Below are positions 31,516 to 41,799 of a DNA stretch of 64,000 nt, in pieces. The first letter of the stretch is position 1. The number at the start of each line of letters is the position of its first letter. The position numbers and the translations under genes are program-made. The notes under the pieces are model-generated. The model was not told the DNA's origin. It did not search any database and saw only the letters and a program-made list of their open reading frames with translations. The stretch spans positions 18,748,501 through 18,812,500 of the forward strand of contig NC_134377.1 in assembly GCF_035582795.1 (NCBI RefSeq), read 5' to 3'. The stretch comes from Mycteria americana (lineage: Eukaryota > Chordata > Aves > Ciconiiformes > Ciconiidae).

Positions 31516-31911
31516 CCTGCAGCCGCCCGAGCCCGGCCTGCGACCCTGGCGTCACCCACGCACCCACCGAGCGTCCCTCTGCGGCAGCACAGCCGCTCCA
31601 GCCGCGCTCCCCTTCCCCTCCCCCTCCCGCCGCGGGCGCTTCTCCGCGGGGCTCCGCACCCGCGGCCGGCCCAGCACAAGCCCGCAGCGCCGCGCCAGCA
31701 CCCCCTGCCCGCAGCGCACCCCCACTGCAGGCTGCTGCTGCGAGAGCTGCCGGGCCAGCGGCCGGGACTGCTCCGGCAGCACCGACGCGGGGACGAGGAG
31801 CAGCGCTCCGGCCTCCGCTCCCTCTGCGGCACGAGGGCAGGCGCCCAGCCTCACGCACCGCTCTCCTCACCCCCCTTCCCGACCTGCCTCTGCCTTTCCG
31901 TGCTGCTCCTA
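31516..31911. promoter_or_regulatory. CpG island, copy B
   Basis: Same island as at 21455-21850. It lies between V14 and the 3' end of the VPS29-like gene, where neither gene needs a promoter, so it may drive an unannotated transcript. Confidence 0.5.
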
Positions 31912-32113
31912 AGCAGGAGGTGGGATGGGTCTGCCACAGCAGTTAGAGTCCTTGGGCGTCTCCGACAGATCCTGAAGTGTGTCAGGGCTGCGTCTCAGGA
32001 AGCAAACAGCAGCCTCCTTTCAGCCCTCAGAGCCTCCCCACACCAAATTCCAGCCCCCCTTCACCTTTTAGAAGCATAAGGCAGAATAGGACGCAGACAC
32101 GTGAAGACAGGGA

Positions 32114-32119
32114 TTTATT
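32114..32119 (-). terminator. Polyadenylation signal of the VPS29-like gene
   Basis: AATAAA on the minus strand lies about 340 bases past the stop codon. An identical one is in copy A at about 22053-22058. Confidence 0.6.
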
Positions 32120-32460
32120 ATTCTATATCCGTTTTAGAGAAGAGGTTCAATGCCAAGCCCTGTGACTCCCTGAGGCCAGGAACACGGCAGTTCCTCCTTA
32201 GACACAGGATATTTTCCACAGGCCTCTTTCTCTTAATCAGCAGTTTCTTCTGCTTCAAGTTCTGGTTGGGAACCAACACTAACGTTATTTTACAAGCTCA
32301 CAAGCAATAAAGTGTTGTGGCTGCTTTACAGTCCAACACACTGCAGCAGCAGCAGCAGCACCCCCCCCCCCCCACCCCGTGGCCTGCCTCCACTTCAACT
32401 TAACTGGAAAGAAAAGGAATGAAAGGCGGTGACAAGTCAATACGCAGGTCTGAACATGAT

Positions 32461-34577
32461 TCAGTACTTCTTGAACTCAATTCTTTCTACTTTCACATCA
32501 TCCTCAATTAGTTGGTATACATAAGCCACAACTGTGGAAGCCTGGATATCCATCAGTACAAATGAAGGGATGATGTTCCTGGAAAGAAAACATACTTCGT
32601 TGATCTTCCCAATTAGCTTACACTTCTTGCTGTTAACATACCTTATGCTTATGTATTCCAATATGCGTGGTTGCCAAGGGCTGCAGGGATCTGGGAAACA
32701 CTGCCATTTGCAGGCACTGACAACAGCATCTCAGGCAGAGTTGCACTTAGCCTAGAGCAGCCCTCGAGGCTACGAAACAGCCTGAGTCGTGTCAGGCTCA
32801 GACATTTTAGCTGGCAGTGCCTTCAGAAGTCGGATTTCCTACAAAATATTAGCACGCAGCTTCTGGCAAGACACCAGAAAGCAAAACGACTTCAAGAAGC
32901 TGCTGCAACTCACCCCCCTCCGGGCCCAGGAAGCAGCCCCAGACACACCAGTGCCAGCCTGTCACGCCCAACACGTGGGCTGAGTAAAACCCTGGTGGCG
33001 AGGGAGCCCCACGGCACTCCCCAGGAAAGGAGAGAGCTGGCCTCTTGCTCCTCACAGCACCTCGCCAGTGCTCTGCAGCACGGAGGCCAGACACTCAGGT
33101 GAATGCACACATTTCAGGTAACACCTATGGGCTCTGCTATGCTGGGCAGCTCAGGGCCCCCCTCACTCACCTTTCCAAAGCACTGTAGGCTCCTGTAGCT
33201 GATCCTGGATTGATGTAGAATTTGTTTTCATGTTCAAATGCTTCAAATTTGTGTGTGTGTCCCGAGATGAGAATGTCCACATCCAGCTGCCTCTGCAGCA
33301 GTGCCAGGCTGGCCACGTCACCCCAAGGAATAACTTGATGGCCGTGAATCAGCCCTATTCTGAACTGCCCAACAGTTACAACCTTCTCTTCAGGATAATT
33401 CAGGCTCTGAGAAGGAGAAAGGCACAGCCTATAAATCAGCCAAAGACCCCTCACCTACACAATGCAGGTTCCTACATTCCAAGACACAAACCCTCTTTTT
33501 GCTATTCGAGCGCACAAGGCCTCTTTCAATGCGTGGACCCACTGGATGCTTGTACCACACCCCAGCAAGAGCAACTGCAGAGCAAAGAGCGGGGAATTTG
33601 CACCAGACTGGAACTGCACAGAGATCGGGAGCCTCAAGGCTACCCAACAGTAAATAAACACACACACAAGCCCCCAGTTCCTGCAACTACACAGCCAGCT
33701 GGGGGACTCCACCAGCCTCACAGCAGTCACAGACTTGTGCCAGGGTTCATATGAATCAAGGGCATTTATTAACCCTTGCACCCAGTCCTCCCTGTTGCAA
33801 GTGCAACAAGACGGGTCTAGAAAATAATTTTGTTTCTTCAGTCTTACTCATCCCCACTTCCTATCCTGGTGGATTACAGCTCAGGAATTGCTAATGCTGA
33901 AGTACTCCCCAGGCTTCATTGAGACAACCACAGCATGCAGACAGGTCGGCTGAGGAATTGACAGCAGCAAGAACATTACCTCAGAGTCCCCCCTAACAAC
34001 ATGGATGTCCCCAGCCAGAGTCCTCAGGTAGTCCTGGCTCTCCTTTGTGCAGAGGTTTCCTGTACACAAGATGTGCTGAATCTTTCCTGGAACCAGCAGC
34101 TTCTTGAACTTCACCGGTAGACCACTGCAGCGGTGTGGGACGTGAAGGTCCCCTAATACTAACACCAATTTTGCACACAGCAGGAGGAAAGAGAGAGTTT
34201 TAACCCAGGTTACTTAACAGAACAGCACAAAACCTTTTTGCTACTCCAGGGCGTTCACAAAGTCTGGCGAATCGTTACAGGCACAGCAGGGCTTTCTTTC
34301 AGATTCAGCTTTGAGGAAACAACCCCTCAGCATGCCCGAGCTGCCCCGCACAGACAGCCCAGCCTGCTCCCCCCCGGGGAGAGAGCCAGGCGCTCTCACT
34401 CCCGCATGGAGCCGGAGGTGAGGGACTGCGCTGCCCGTGGGAGACCAAGGCGGCGGGCGCCGCCGCAACGGGGCGAACCGGGCCAAGCAGCCGCCCCACG
34501 CTGAGCCTACGGGCTCGGGGCCGCTCCCCCAGCCCGGCAGCGGGACGGGGTAGGGAAGCTCGGCTGCCGCTCACCAT
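32461..34577 (-). CDS. VPS29-like gene, four exons
   Basis: VPS29 is the metallophosphoesterase-fold subunit of the retromer complex, which recycles cargo from endosomes. Exon 1 is just ATG (34577-34575) in a CpG-rich region with donor GTGAGC, as in VPS29. Exon 2 (34168 to about 33981) reads [14 protein letters not shown] to VVRGDSE. Exon 3 (33406-33171) reads [29 protein letters not shown] and [18 protein letters not shown]. Exon 4 (32578-32461) ends VERIEFKKY. Phases agree and the joined frame is 181 codons, against 182 in human. Many substitutions in a protein that is otherwise almost invariant between human and chicken suggest a paralogue. Being spliced, it arose by DNA duplication, not as a retrocopy. 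The bases before exon 2 read AA, not AG, so normal splicing from exon 1 is doubtful. Confidence 0.82.
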
Positions 34578-34800
34578 CCCGCTCGCAGCTCCAGCCACCG
34601 CGTTACTCTGACACTCACTGCCGTAACCAGGAAGTGACGCGCCTCTTTTTCTCCTCCCCCAAGCCAATGGCAGCGCCAGGAGCTCCCCACGTGATGCCGG
34701 CCCGTGTGGAAGGGCCCTAACGCCCGCCCCTGTGCGTGCCCGCAGTGCTGAGCATGCGCAGGGCGGAGGCACGGCCGTCGCCGGTGCTGGGGTGCAAAAC
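34350..34800. promoter_or_regulatory. CpG-rich promoter region of the VPS29-like gene
   Basis: GC- and CG-rich DNA surrounds the single-codon first exon at 34575. A poly-C run of about 20 bases lies at 34826-34848. A CpG-island promoter is the usual type for VPS29. Confidence 0.5.
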
Positions 34801-34859
34801 GGTTTGGCGTATTTCCGCCTCCCCTCCCCCCCCCCCCCCCCCCCCCCCGTGTTTTTAAC

Positions 34860-35739
34860 GAAATCTGTGGCATTTTCGTGGAAAAATGCATTATCTTTCT
34901 GTGTGATAATGTTCATATAAAGTGTCCGCAAGTGCCCGTGTGGTTAAACGTGTCCTTTTCCCCTCAGAAGCTATGGGGGGCGCTGGGGCTGTGAGGGGGC
35001 ATGGGGAGACGAGGGGTGAAGGGAGGCGGGGGCGGGGGGGAGGCGTTGGGGGCCGTGAGGAGGCATTGAGGGTGCTCCAGAAGGGGACAGGTCCCTACGG
35101 CGTGGGGACAGATCTCCCCGTGGGCAGGGCACTGCGGTGGGGGTCTCCATCTCTCTGAGGAAGATGGGCTCTGCCAGGGTGGGTGACACAGGCTCCATCC
35201 AGGCCCAAGAGATCCCACCAAACTCCAGCCATAGCGCCTTTGACTTGCCCTCCTAACTCAGGTACCCCAGGGCACGGTGCCATCCCTGCAGAGAGATGCC
35301 CAGGGGCTCCTTTGGACACCACATACATGACACAAGCCGCGTGGCTAAGGATTAACCTTTATTATCAGGTGAGCCAAACTGTGCGCAAGCCCAAGCCGGC
35401 ATCAAGCCTGCGTTGTGCCAAGTGCTGGAAGAGCCCAGGAAAGCCAGGCCATGGCAGAGCTCTCCGTCCTCCCACCGCAGCAGGAGGTCCCTGCTCCTGT
35501 GCATTCCTGGGCTGAGCCCTGGCAGGTCTCACACCGTGTCAGGCTGTCTAATGCTTCTTGGGGGACTTCTGGGGTCAAAGAGGAGGTTGCTGCACCTCAC
35601 AGCACAACGCAGTACTGCTGGGCTTGCTCAAGCACGCAGGAGGGTCTTTTTCCATTCCTCTTAGGACTGCCATTCTCCCTGTTCAGGGCTTTGCATCAGG
35701 GTTGCAAGGGAAAATGCAGAAAGCTTTTGTTCCCTGTTT
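34860..35739. other. Spacer between VPS29-like gene and VPREB3
   Basis: No gene recognised. The first part is GC-rich with simple GGGGC stretches; the rest is unique. Confidence 0.4.
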
Positions 35740-36361
35740 CTAAAACCAGTTGAAGGCATGTGGCAGGGAGCAGTAATAGTTGCCGTTGTCTTCATGGCGG
35801 ATGGATGCGATGATGAGGATGCAGGCATTGCTGGCAAGGTCTTTGGTAGCAGAGAAGCGGTCGGGAATCTTGGCAGGCTTGTGCTTGTCTTGCTCGGAGT
35901 TGTAATAGAGCAGATATCTCAGGGAGTGCCCCAGGCGCTGCTGGTACCAGGAGATGCCAAACTCACTGATATTGTACTGGGGGCTCAGGGTGCATGACAG
36001 CCGAGCAGTCTGCCCGGGTAGCACCGACACGGAGGATGGCTGGGTCAGCATGGGCTGAGCCCTGGAAGCTGCGTGCACCAAGGATGCAGTTACTGATGGC
36101 CTGAGCCATGTCCCCCATCACCCTCGGCCCCAAAATGTCCCGCTGCTCCCTTGAGGCAACCCCATTACCCAACCTCCATCCTGCTCATCACACCACACAG
36201 CCCTGGAGCAGAATGGCCTACTCAGACTAACATCCCCCTCGTACAGCCCAGTCCTGCCTGCCACCCCGCAGTGCCCCCCAGACAGCAGCTAGCTCAGGCA
36301 CACCACCCTTACCTGTCCTCACCGTCCCCACCAGGAGCAGGACTACGAAGCCCAGGGCCAT
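35740..36361 (-). CDS. VPREB3: Pre-B lymphocyte protein 3
   Basis: A small V-set Ig protein of B-lineage cells that binds immunoglobulin chains in the endoplasmic reticulum. Exon 1 (36361-36313) gives the signal peptide MALGFVVLLLVGTVRT with donor GTAAGG. Exon 2 (36068-35740) reads ASRAQPMLTQPSSVSVLPGQ, first Cys in ARLSCTLSPQ, FGISWYQQRLGHSLRYLLYY, IPDRFSATKD and NGNYYCSLPHAFNWF then stop. The total is 125 residues, against 123 in human VPREB3. I chose the acceptor GCAG at 36069-36070 because it alone gives phase 1 to match exon 1. CTLSPQ and RYLLYY with the following charged loop identify VPREB3 rather than a lambda V. There is no J part. Its position beside the lambda array is conserved. 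Confidence 0.93.
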
Positions 36362-36399
36362 GGCAGGAAGCAGGGGAAGGGAGGCTGTTTCAGAGAGGG

Positions 36400-39300
36400 T
36401 CTGCGGTGCTACGCGAACGCAGGTTGCTGTGCCGCTGGCGCCAGTGAGGCGTATGTAAATGACACAGGGGGCTTGGGGACTCCAGCTCCCCGCTTTGCTG
36501 CAGCTGGGCTTCAGGGAGGGGGCTCGAAGCAGTGGGGCGAGAGCTGAGCATTGCGACCCACCGCCCACCTTCACCCCAGGCTAGGACATTTCCTCCAGGT
36601 GTACAGATGCGTGCACAGCCCACCCCATCACCCTCTGCCCCAGGCACTGGGGTATGGTGGGGAGGCATCACTGACCATCTCTCCTCTCTGATGGGAGGAG
36701 CAGAGAGGTTTCCCTGTGGTCTTACACTCAGACCTTTTGCCTCGGGCCCTCTGCCACGAGGTGTGCAGGAGGCCAGGAGCCTGAGCCACACCATGCCAAG
36801 GATGCCCTGTGGTAGCAGCAGGCTGCTGGCTCTGCTGCCACCAGGGAGAATGAAAGACAGGACGTGCCAGAGCCCCCCGGCAGCTGTCTCATGGCAGGAG
36901 CAATACAAGGAAAGTTGCTGCTCCCTTCCTCACGCAGCTCCATCGCTGTGACAAGAATGACTGCCCCGCACCACGGGCTTGGAGCTGCCGACGGTGCCCA
37001 GAGCGCTGCCTCTTTACCAGGGCTGCCTCAGAAACAGCAGCCACTGGCAAACACACGGGGGTGGCTACTGAAGTCACCTGCCAGAAGGCATTTCCCAAGG
37101 GAGCCAGCGCAGCCAGATACGGCTGCAGCACAGCTGGTGCCTTGTGCGGAAAGACAGCAGACTGTTACAGCAAAAGGCTGCCAGACTCACTGGGCGTAAA
37201 GCCTCTCCTTTCTGTAACACCCATCACAGGGCCCAGAGATGCCACATTACACAGCCAGCCACAGTCAAGGGCTGGCCTCCCCCCAGCACATCTCTGCACC
37301 CTCCAGCCGCCAGCCCATGGCACTCCTTCACAACAGGGTGGTCAGCAGGCACTTCGCAGCGTCCCATAACCAGCACCGCCTGCCCTCCACAGGCAGGCTC
37401 AGCCCCCTGCGACATCACCATGTGGGGATGGCCCCTTCCCTCCCCTCTGCAGCACCCAGCCCTGCTCCCAAGGTGTCCCCAAGCCAAAGGTGTTTGCAGG
37501 TTGTTCCTGACATGACTGCCCTGCGCATGCTCTGGGTGTGAGGGAAAACAGAGCGCTGAGGCAGAGCCCTTGCTTTGTTAAAACACCCCAGCACCGTCTC
37601 TCTGGCACAGGCAGATCCTGAAGAGGAAGCACTACCATCATCCAAGGATGTGATGCAGCAAGCTGGACACCTGCTTTGCTGTGCCACGCTGCAGTGCTCT
37701 GAACAAGGGCTGGTGCACCCAACGGCTCGTGTATTTTTTCCGCATTCTCTATCAGTTGGTCTAACAAAAGCAGTTACCCGCACAACCTTGCCCAATTTAC
37801 TGTGACACAGCCTCCCTTGGGAGCAGTGAGGGGAAAATGACAGTGAAAGGCAGTGACTGGGACCATCAGAGCAGCTATAACACAGATGCCACGGAGTGCA
37901 TCCCAGGGTCCGCACTTGCAGTGCCATGAAGTAACAAGGTGCCAGTTAGACCTGATGGGACTGTACAGCACCTTGCACAGCTGGGCTGCAGGGGCTGCTG
38001 CAGTACAGGAGGACAGCAAGGGCCGTTGCACACCTGCCAGGAGGATATGGAGCATATAGGTGCCATACAGCAGGCCCTGCACACGCGGTGAAGCCTGGCT
38101 GTGTCCCGCCTGTGCCCCTCCAGGCAAACCTGCTGTATCAGGCTTATTAGAGCCAGCCTACAGCAGGCAGCAACGGCTGCACAAGACCAGCTCCAAAGCC
38201 CATTCAAAGCTAGGGCTTTGCCTTGGATGTCTTCTGGCCTTGTGAAGCCCTGCCATTGCAGCATATCAGCAGCTTGTGTTTCATGCAGCCAGGGCTCCGA
38301 GCCCATGCAGGTATGAGCATGCTGCAGACACAGCTCCAGCTGTTGCTCACCAGCACTCCCCAAACTCTGCAAGGTGGTAACAAGGTGAACATGAGTCACC
38401 CTGCATGTGTGTCCTAGGTGAGGAGTGTCACACATACACCCTGTCACCAAGCCCTGAGCAGATCAAGTCCATGGATTAGACAGAGACTGTGAAACAAAGA
38501 CCCACCAAGGCAGAAGGAAATCACCTCCTCATGCAAGGAGGGGCATTTTGGAGAAAGGGAATTTGTCCACAGAGCAGTAAGCACTGGAAGTGCAGTACAT
38601 CAGCACTGTTACTGGTTCCCACCATTCAGGTCCTCCACATCTGCTGACCAGCCCAGGGACATGATTTCATCCATATATCTCAGCATCTCCACAGGAAAAG
38701 GGGGTGATGCTACAGGGCCTCCTAAGCACTGCTGCAGGATCACTTGTCCAACAACATTCATGCACCAAATGGAAGATGCAGCTGGTGGATAAACCATGCT
38801 CATCACTCTGACAGCCCAGGGGTGCAGGAAAGTAGCCAGCAGTGCAAAGTGCAAGAGCAGGTACAAGCCCAGCCTCACGCTCACCCTGTTCTGCCAGCTT
38901 TATTCCGTCCTGTGTGAGGTATGAGAGGTGCTCAGTGAACAGAAGGAACTCACCCAAACGAAGCAGATTTTATCCCAGATTGGCACATCACTGACCAAGC
39001 ACAGCTACCACTGTCAGGCCAGGGCAAAACACGGACCAGAACTTAATGCTGCACCACCCCACATTTGCTGCTAAGCCCTGTGGCTTCCTCCTGCTTTCCG
39101 GTGCAGGTACAGCTGCTGTCCTGACAACTGCCCACAGCTCCTCCTGGGCTGCGAAGCCACTACCTCTTGCTCCAGAGTAGGACCAGAGCAGGCAGGGTCC
39201 CGATGAAGGTTTTTCCAGTGGCATCTGACCATCTCACAGAGGAGACGGTGGCTGCCCTTGCAGCAGCGCTGGCCTCAGCTAGGAGCAGGGTGGGCAGATC

Positions 39301-40800
39301 TGCCACCATCACAGCCCAGACGAGCTGCAGGACAAATGGGGGGGGAGGAAACACCACAAGACTGCAAAAATCTGAAATTCAGAGCAGCTGGGACCACACA
39401 GAGCAGGCAGCCTTCCCAACAGGCTGTTGTTTAGCCCAGTCCCTGCTCTACCCCCCCCCCCCACTTCCCAGCTGCAGGAGGCTCAGGAATCTGCACTGGC
39501 CAGGAAACCTGGCTGCTGAAACCACAACAGCATCAGCTGGAAACACAGGCACTCCCCTGGGCTCTCCAGCAGCTAACACCATTACCATCAGGCACTTTGT
39601 CATCCCCACTGCCTGCAGGTCAGCAGCCAGCACGAGCAGCCCCCACATCACAGACCTGGGCCCCTGCCAGAGGAGAGCAGCTCTGGGAGAAGCATGCTAA
39701 GCACCACATTTGTTACAGTGAGATATGGAGGTACATGGGGAAAGCACCAGCTTTGTCTCAGCTCTGGGGGCCAGCTGGTCACCTGGACCATCTTCACACC
39801 ACCAGGTGGTGGCCCCATGAGGGGCAGGGAGGGACATGGCACCTTGATACACAGCAATGCCCAGTGGTTAGGGAACAGGGCAGGAGAGCTCTGCCAGGGC
39901 ACATCAGCATCTTTTGCCTCATCTGTTTAAAAAAAGGGAGATCTTTAACCCCTACACAATGAATCATGGAGGAAAGCCATCCCAGCAGAGCTAAGTTAAT
40001 TGCAGGGCAGGAGGCAAGGATGCATTCCCAGCCTTGCAGCTCTGGGGAATCACTGGAGGGGACTCTGCTTATCTAGACACAACCAGAAGAGCCACGGGGC
40101 AGAAGTGACAGCTGCCAGCACAGCTCCTCTGCTCCTGGCTGTGCGGGAAGGGTTCCCTGGCTCAAATCCTGGCCCATGGCTTCAGAGAGCCAATATCTGT
40201 GGCTGGTGGGAGGAAACAAGCAGACCCTGTCCTGGCCTTGCCCAGTTGGCTGAGAGCCTTTGCCTGACCCCAGACACTTGCAGCTGAAGCCACCAGACAC
40301 ACATGGTCCTAAGCCTTTGCTCCCTGTGCTATTTGAATTGGATCCCCAGCTCTGACTACTGATGTGCGTCAGCCCTGGGGATTTCTGTCATGACAAAACT
40401 TGGTGAGACTTCACAGCCAAAGTGTCCCCTGGTGACTCAGCCGCAATCTCCAGCTCTTCCCCCTTGTGACCAGGACAAGTTTGTGGAAGGGGACCAGCAA
40501 GGTCCAGGGTTCACTGCTTTTTCCTACTCATGTTTGATGAAATGAAGTTGAAGGACAGAGACACTTCATGAATCAGAACCATTTTCCCCAAATCAAAATG
40601 TTCATCCCCACTCCTAACCTGGAGCAGTCCCAGCACCAAACACAGCTGTAATATGGCAGCTCAAAGCCCTGCTGATGACCACATGAGGATTCTACCTTCG
40701 CTGGCCACAACTTTTGCTGAGAAGTGGGCACTTCTCAGCCACCTGCTGTGCCTCCTGCCATGTCCATAGGGCCACTGGATTCAGGGTGACCACACTCATA
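36400..40800. other. VPREB3 - C22orf15 interval, no assigned gene
   Basis: Mostly unique DNA with no recognised family. On the minus strand there is an exon-like piece at about 39176-39344, reading LVWAVMVADLPTLLLAE to GTLPALVLLW between TGCAG and GTAGTG. A second at about 38990-39130 continues in phase to a stop, with AATAAA at about 38899. A further hydrophobic frame ends at 38609 (LRYMDEIMSLGWSADVEDL). These could be parts of a membrane-protein gene, but I recognise no family and the splicing is conjecture. Confidence 0.25.
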
Positions 40801-40826
40801 CCTCAGGTCTCATTCCCTGTCTGCAG

Positions 40827-41745
40827 CCAACTGCCAAGAGATGGTGAACCTGCAGTGCCACATCCTGATCCTCATGGCTCACCTGAAGAGGAAGTGTCAG
40901 TGCAGGCCTGAAGGTGCAAGTGCTCCTGAGCAGCAGTCACCAGAGGGACCGGCACTCACCCGTAGAGAAGCAGCAGAGGATAACAAACAAGTCACACGGG
41001 CATCCCAGATCATCCCAAAACACAGGTAAAGGGGCAGCAAACCTCCTCCCCTCTAGACCTGAACAGATTCTCTTCAAAGTGTAACTTGCCAAGGAAAATA
41101 CCTCTAAACCCCACAGGCTCATGCTGGCTGCACAGGGGCACATTGGATTTTCTTCACCACATCTCTCTCCCTCCAGACTACATTGATCTTCTGGATGAAA
41201 CGGGCACCCTGATGAACCTGAGCAAAGTGGAAAATCCTGCATCTGAATTCACCAGTAAATACCTATGGGAAAGGGAACACTACATCCTCATCAGTCGTCT
41301 GTAAGCTCCTCGGCGAGACAGCACAGTTCAGCCTCTGCGCCAAGGGTCTGCTTTGGGGAGGGGGGGCGTGTGTCACACACCGTTTCAAGTAACTGTCCCA
41401 CATGCCAGAAAAACCCTGTCACCTCCTAGAAACAAACATGCAGCTTTGGAGAGGGGCTCTATTCAGCAGTCACTTGAACACAGCACAGTAGCTCTGAGGA
41501 GGCAGAAGCCAGCTCAGATGAGGAGGTAGAGCTGAACCTTGTGTTTGTCTGAGGTGGCTGCTCTGGGGGAGGGGGAGCCTTTCCTGGGCAGTGCCACCTG
41601 CCCCCATTACAAATCTCAACTTCAGTTTTCAGCTAGAAGAGAGATCAATCCATTTCTCCCATTCTGCTGGCAGGAGAAAGCTCTGAAGCCACCTGCTATG
41701 AGCCCTTGCTAGAGAACCTAGGGAAACACTACCCTGACCTAGTAG
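40827..41745 (+). CDS. C22orf15-like gene, three internal exons
   Basis: Three open pieces with splice sites resemble human C22orf15, a small ubiquitin-like protein of unknown role. Exon at 40827-40913: ANCQEMVNLQCHILILMAHL, compare human CRLVNLTAHL. Exon at 41177-41300: YIDLLDETGTLMNLSKVEN to YLWEREHYILISR, compare IALLAEDGNLVSLEE and LLKERAIYVLVR. Exon at 41674-41745: ESSEATCYEPLLENLGKHYP, compare STRYESLLENLDDHYP. Position and plus orientation between VPREB3 and CHCHD10 agree with human 22q11. The first two exons join in phase; the join to the third is one base out with the best donor GTAAGC and works only with a weaker GTCTGT donor. The first and last exons were not found. Confidence 0.6.
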
Positions 41746-41799
41746 GTAAGAGCCAGGCACCCACCCCATCTCCACAGAGGAGCTGGGGGTGCAGGCATG

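Larger units (their letters stand above)
30815..33044. repeat. Segmental duplication, copy B (source)
   Basis: Matches 20755-22983 as described there. It runs from V14 framework 1 through the CpG island into the 3' UTR, last exon and part of intron 3 of the VPS29-like gene. Similarity ends sharply near 33044. Confidence 0.93.
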
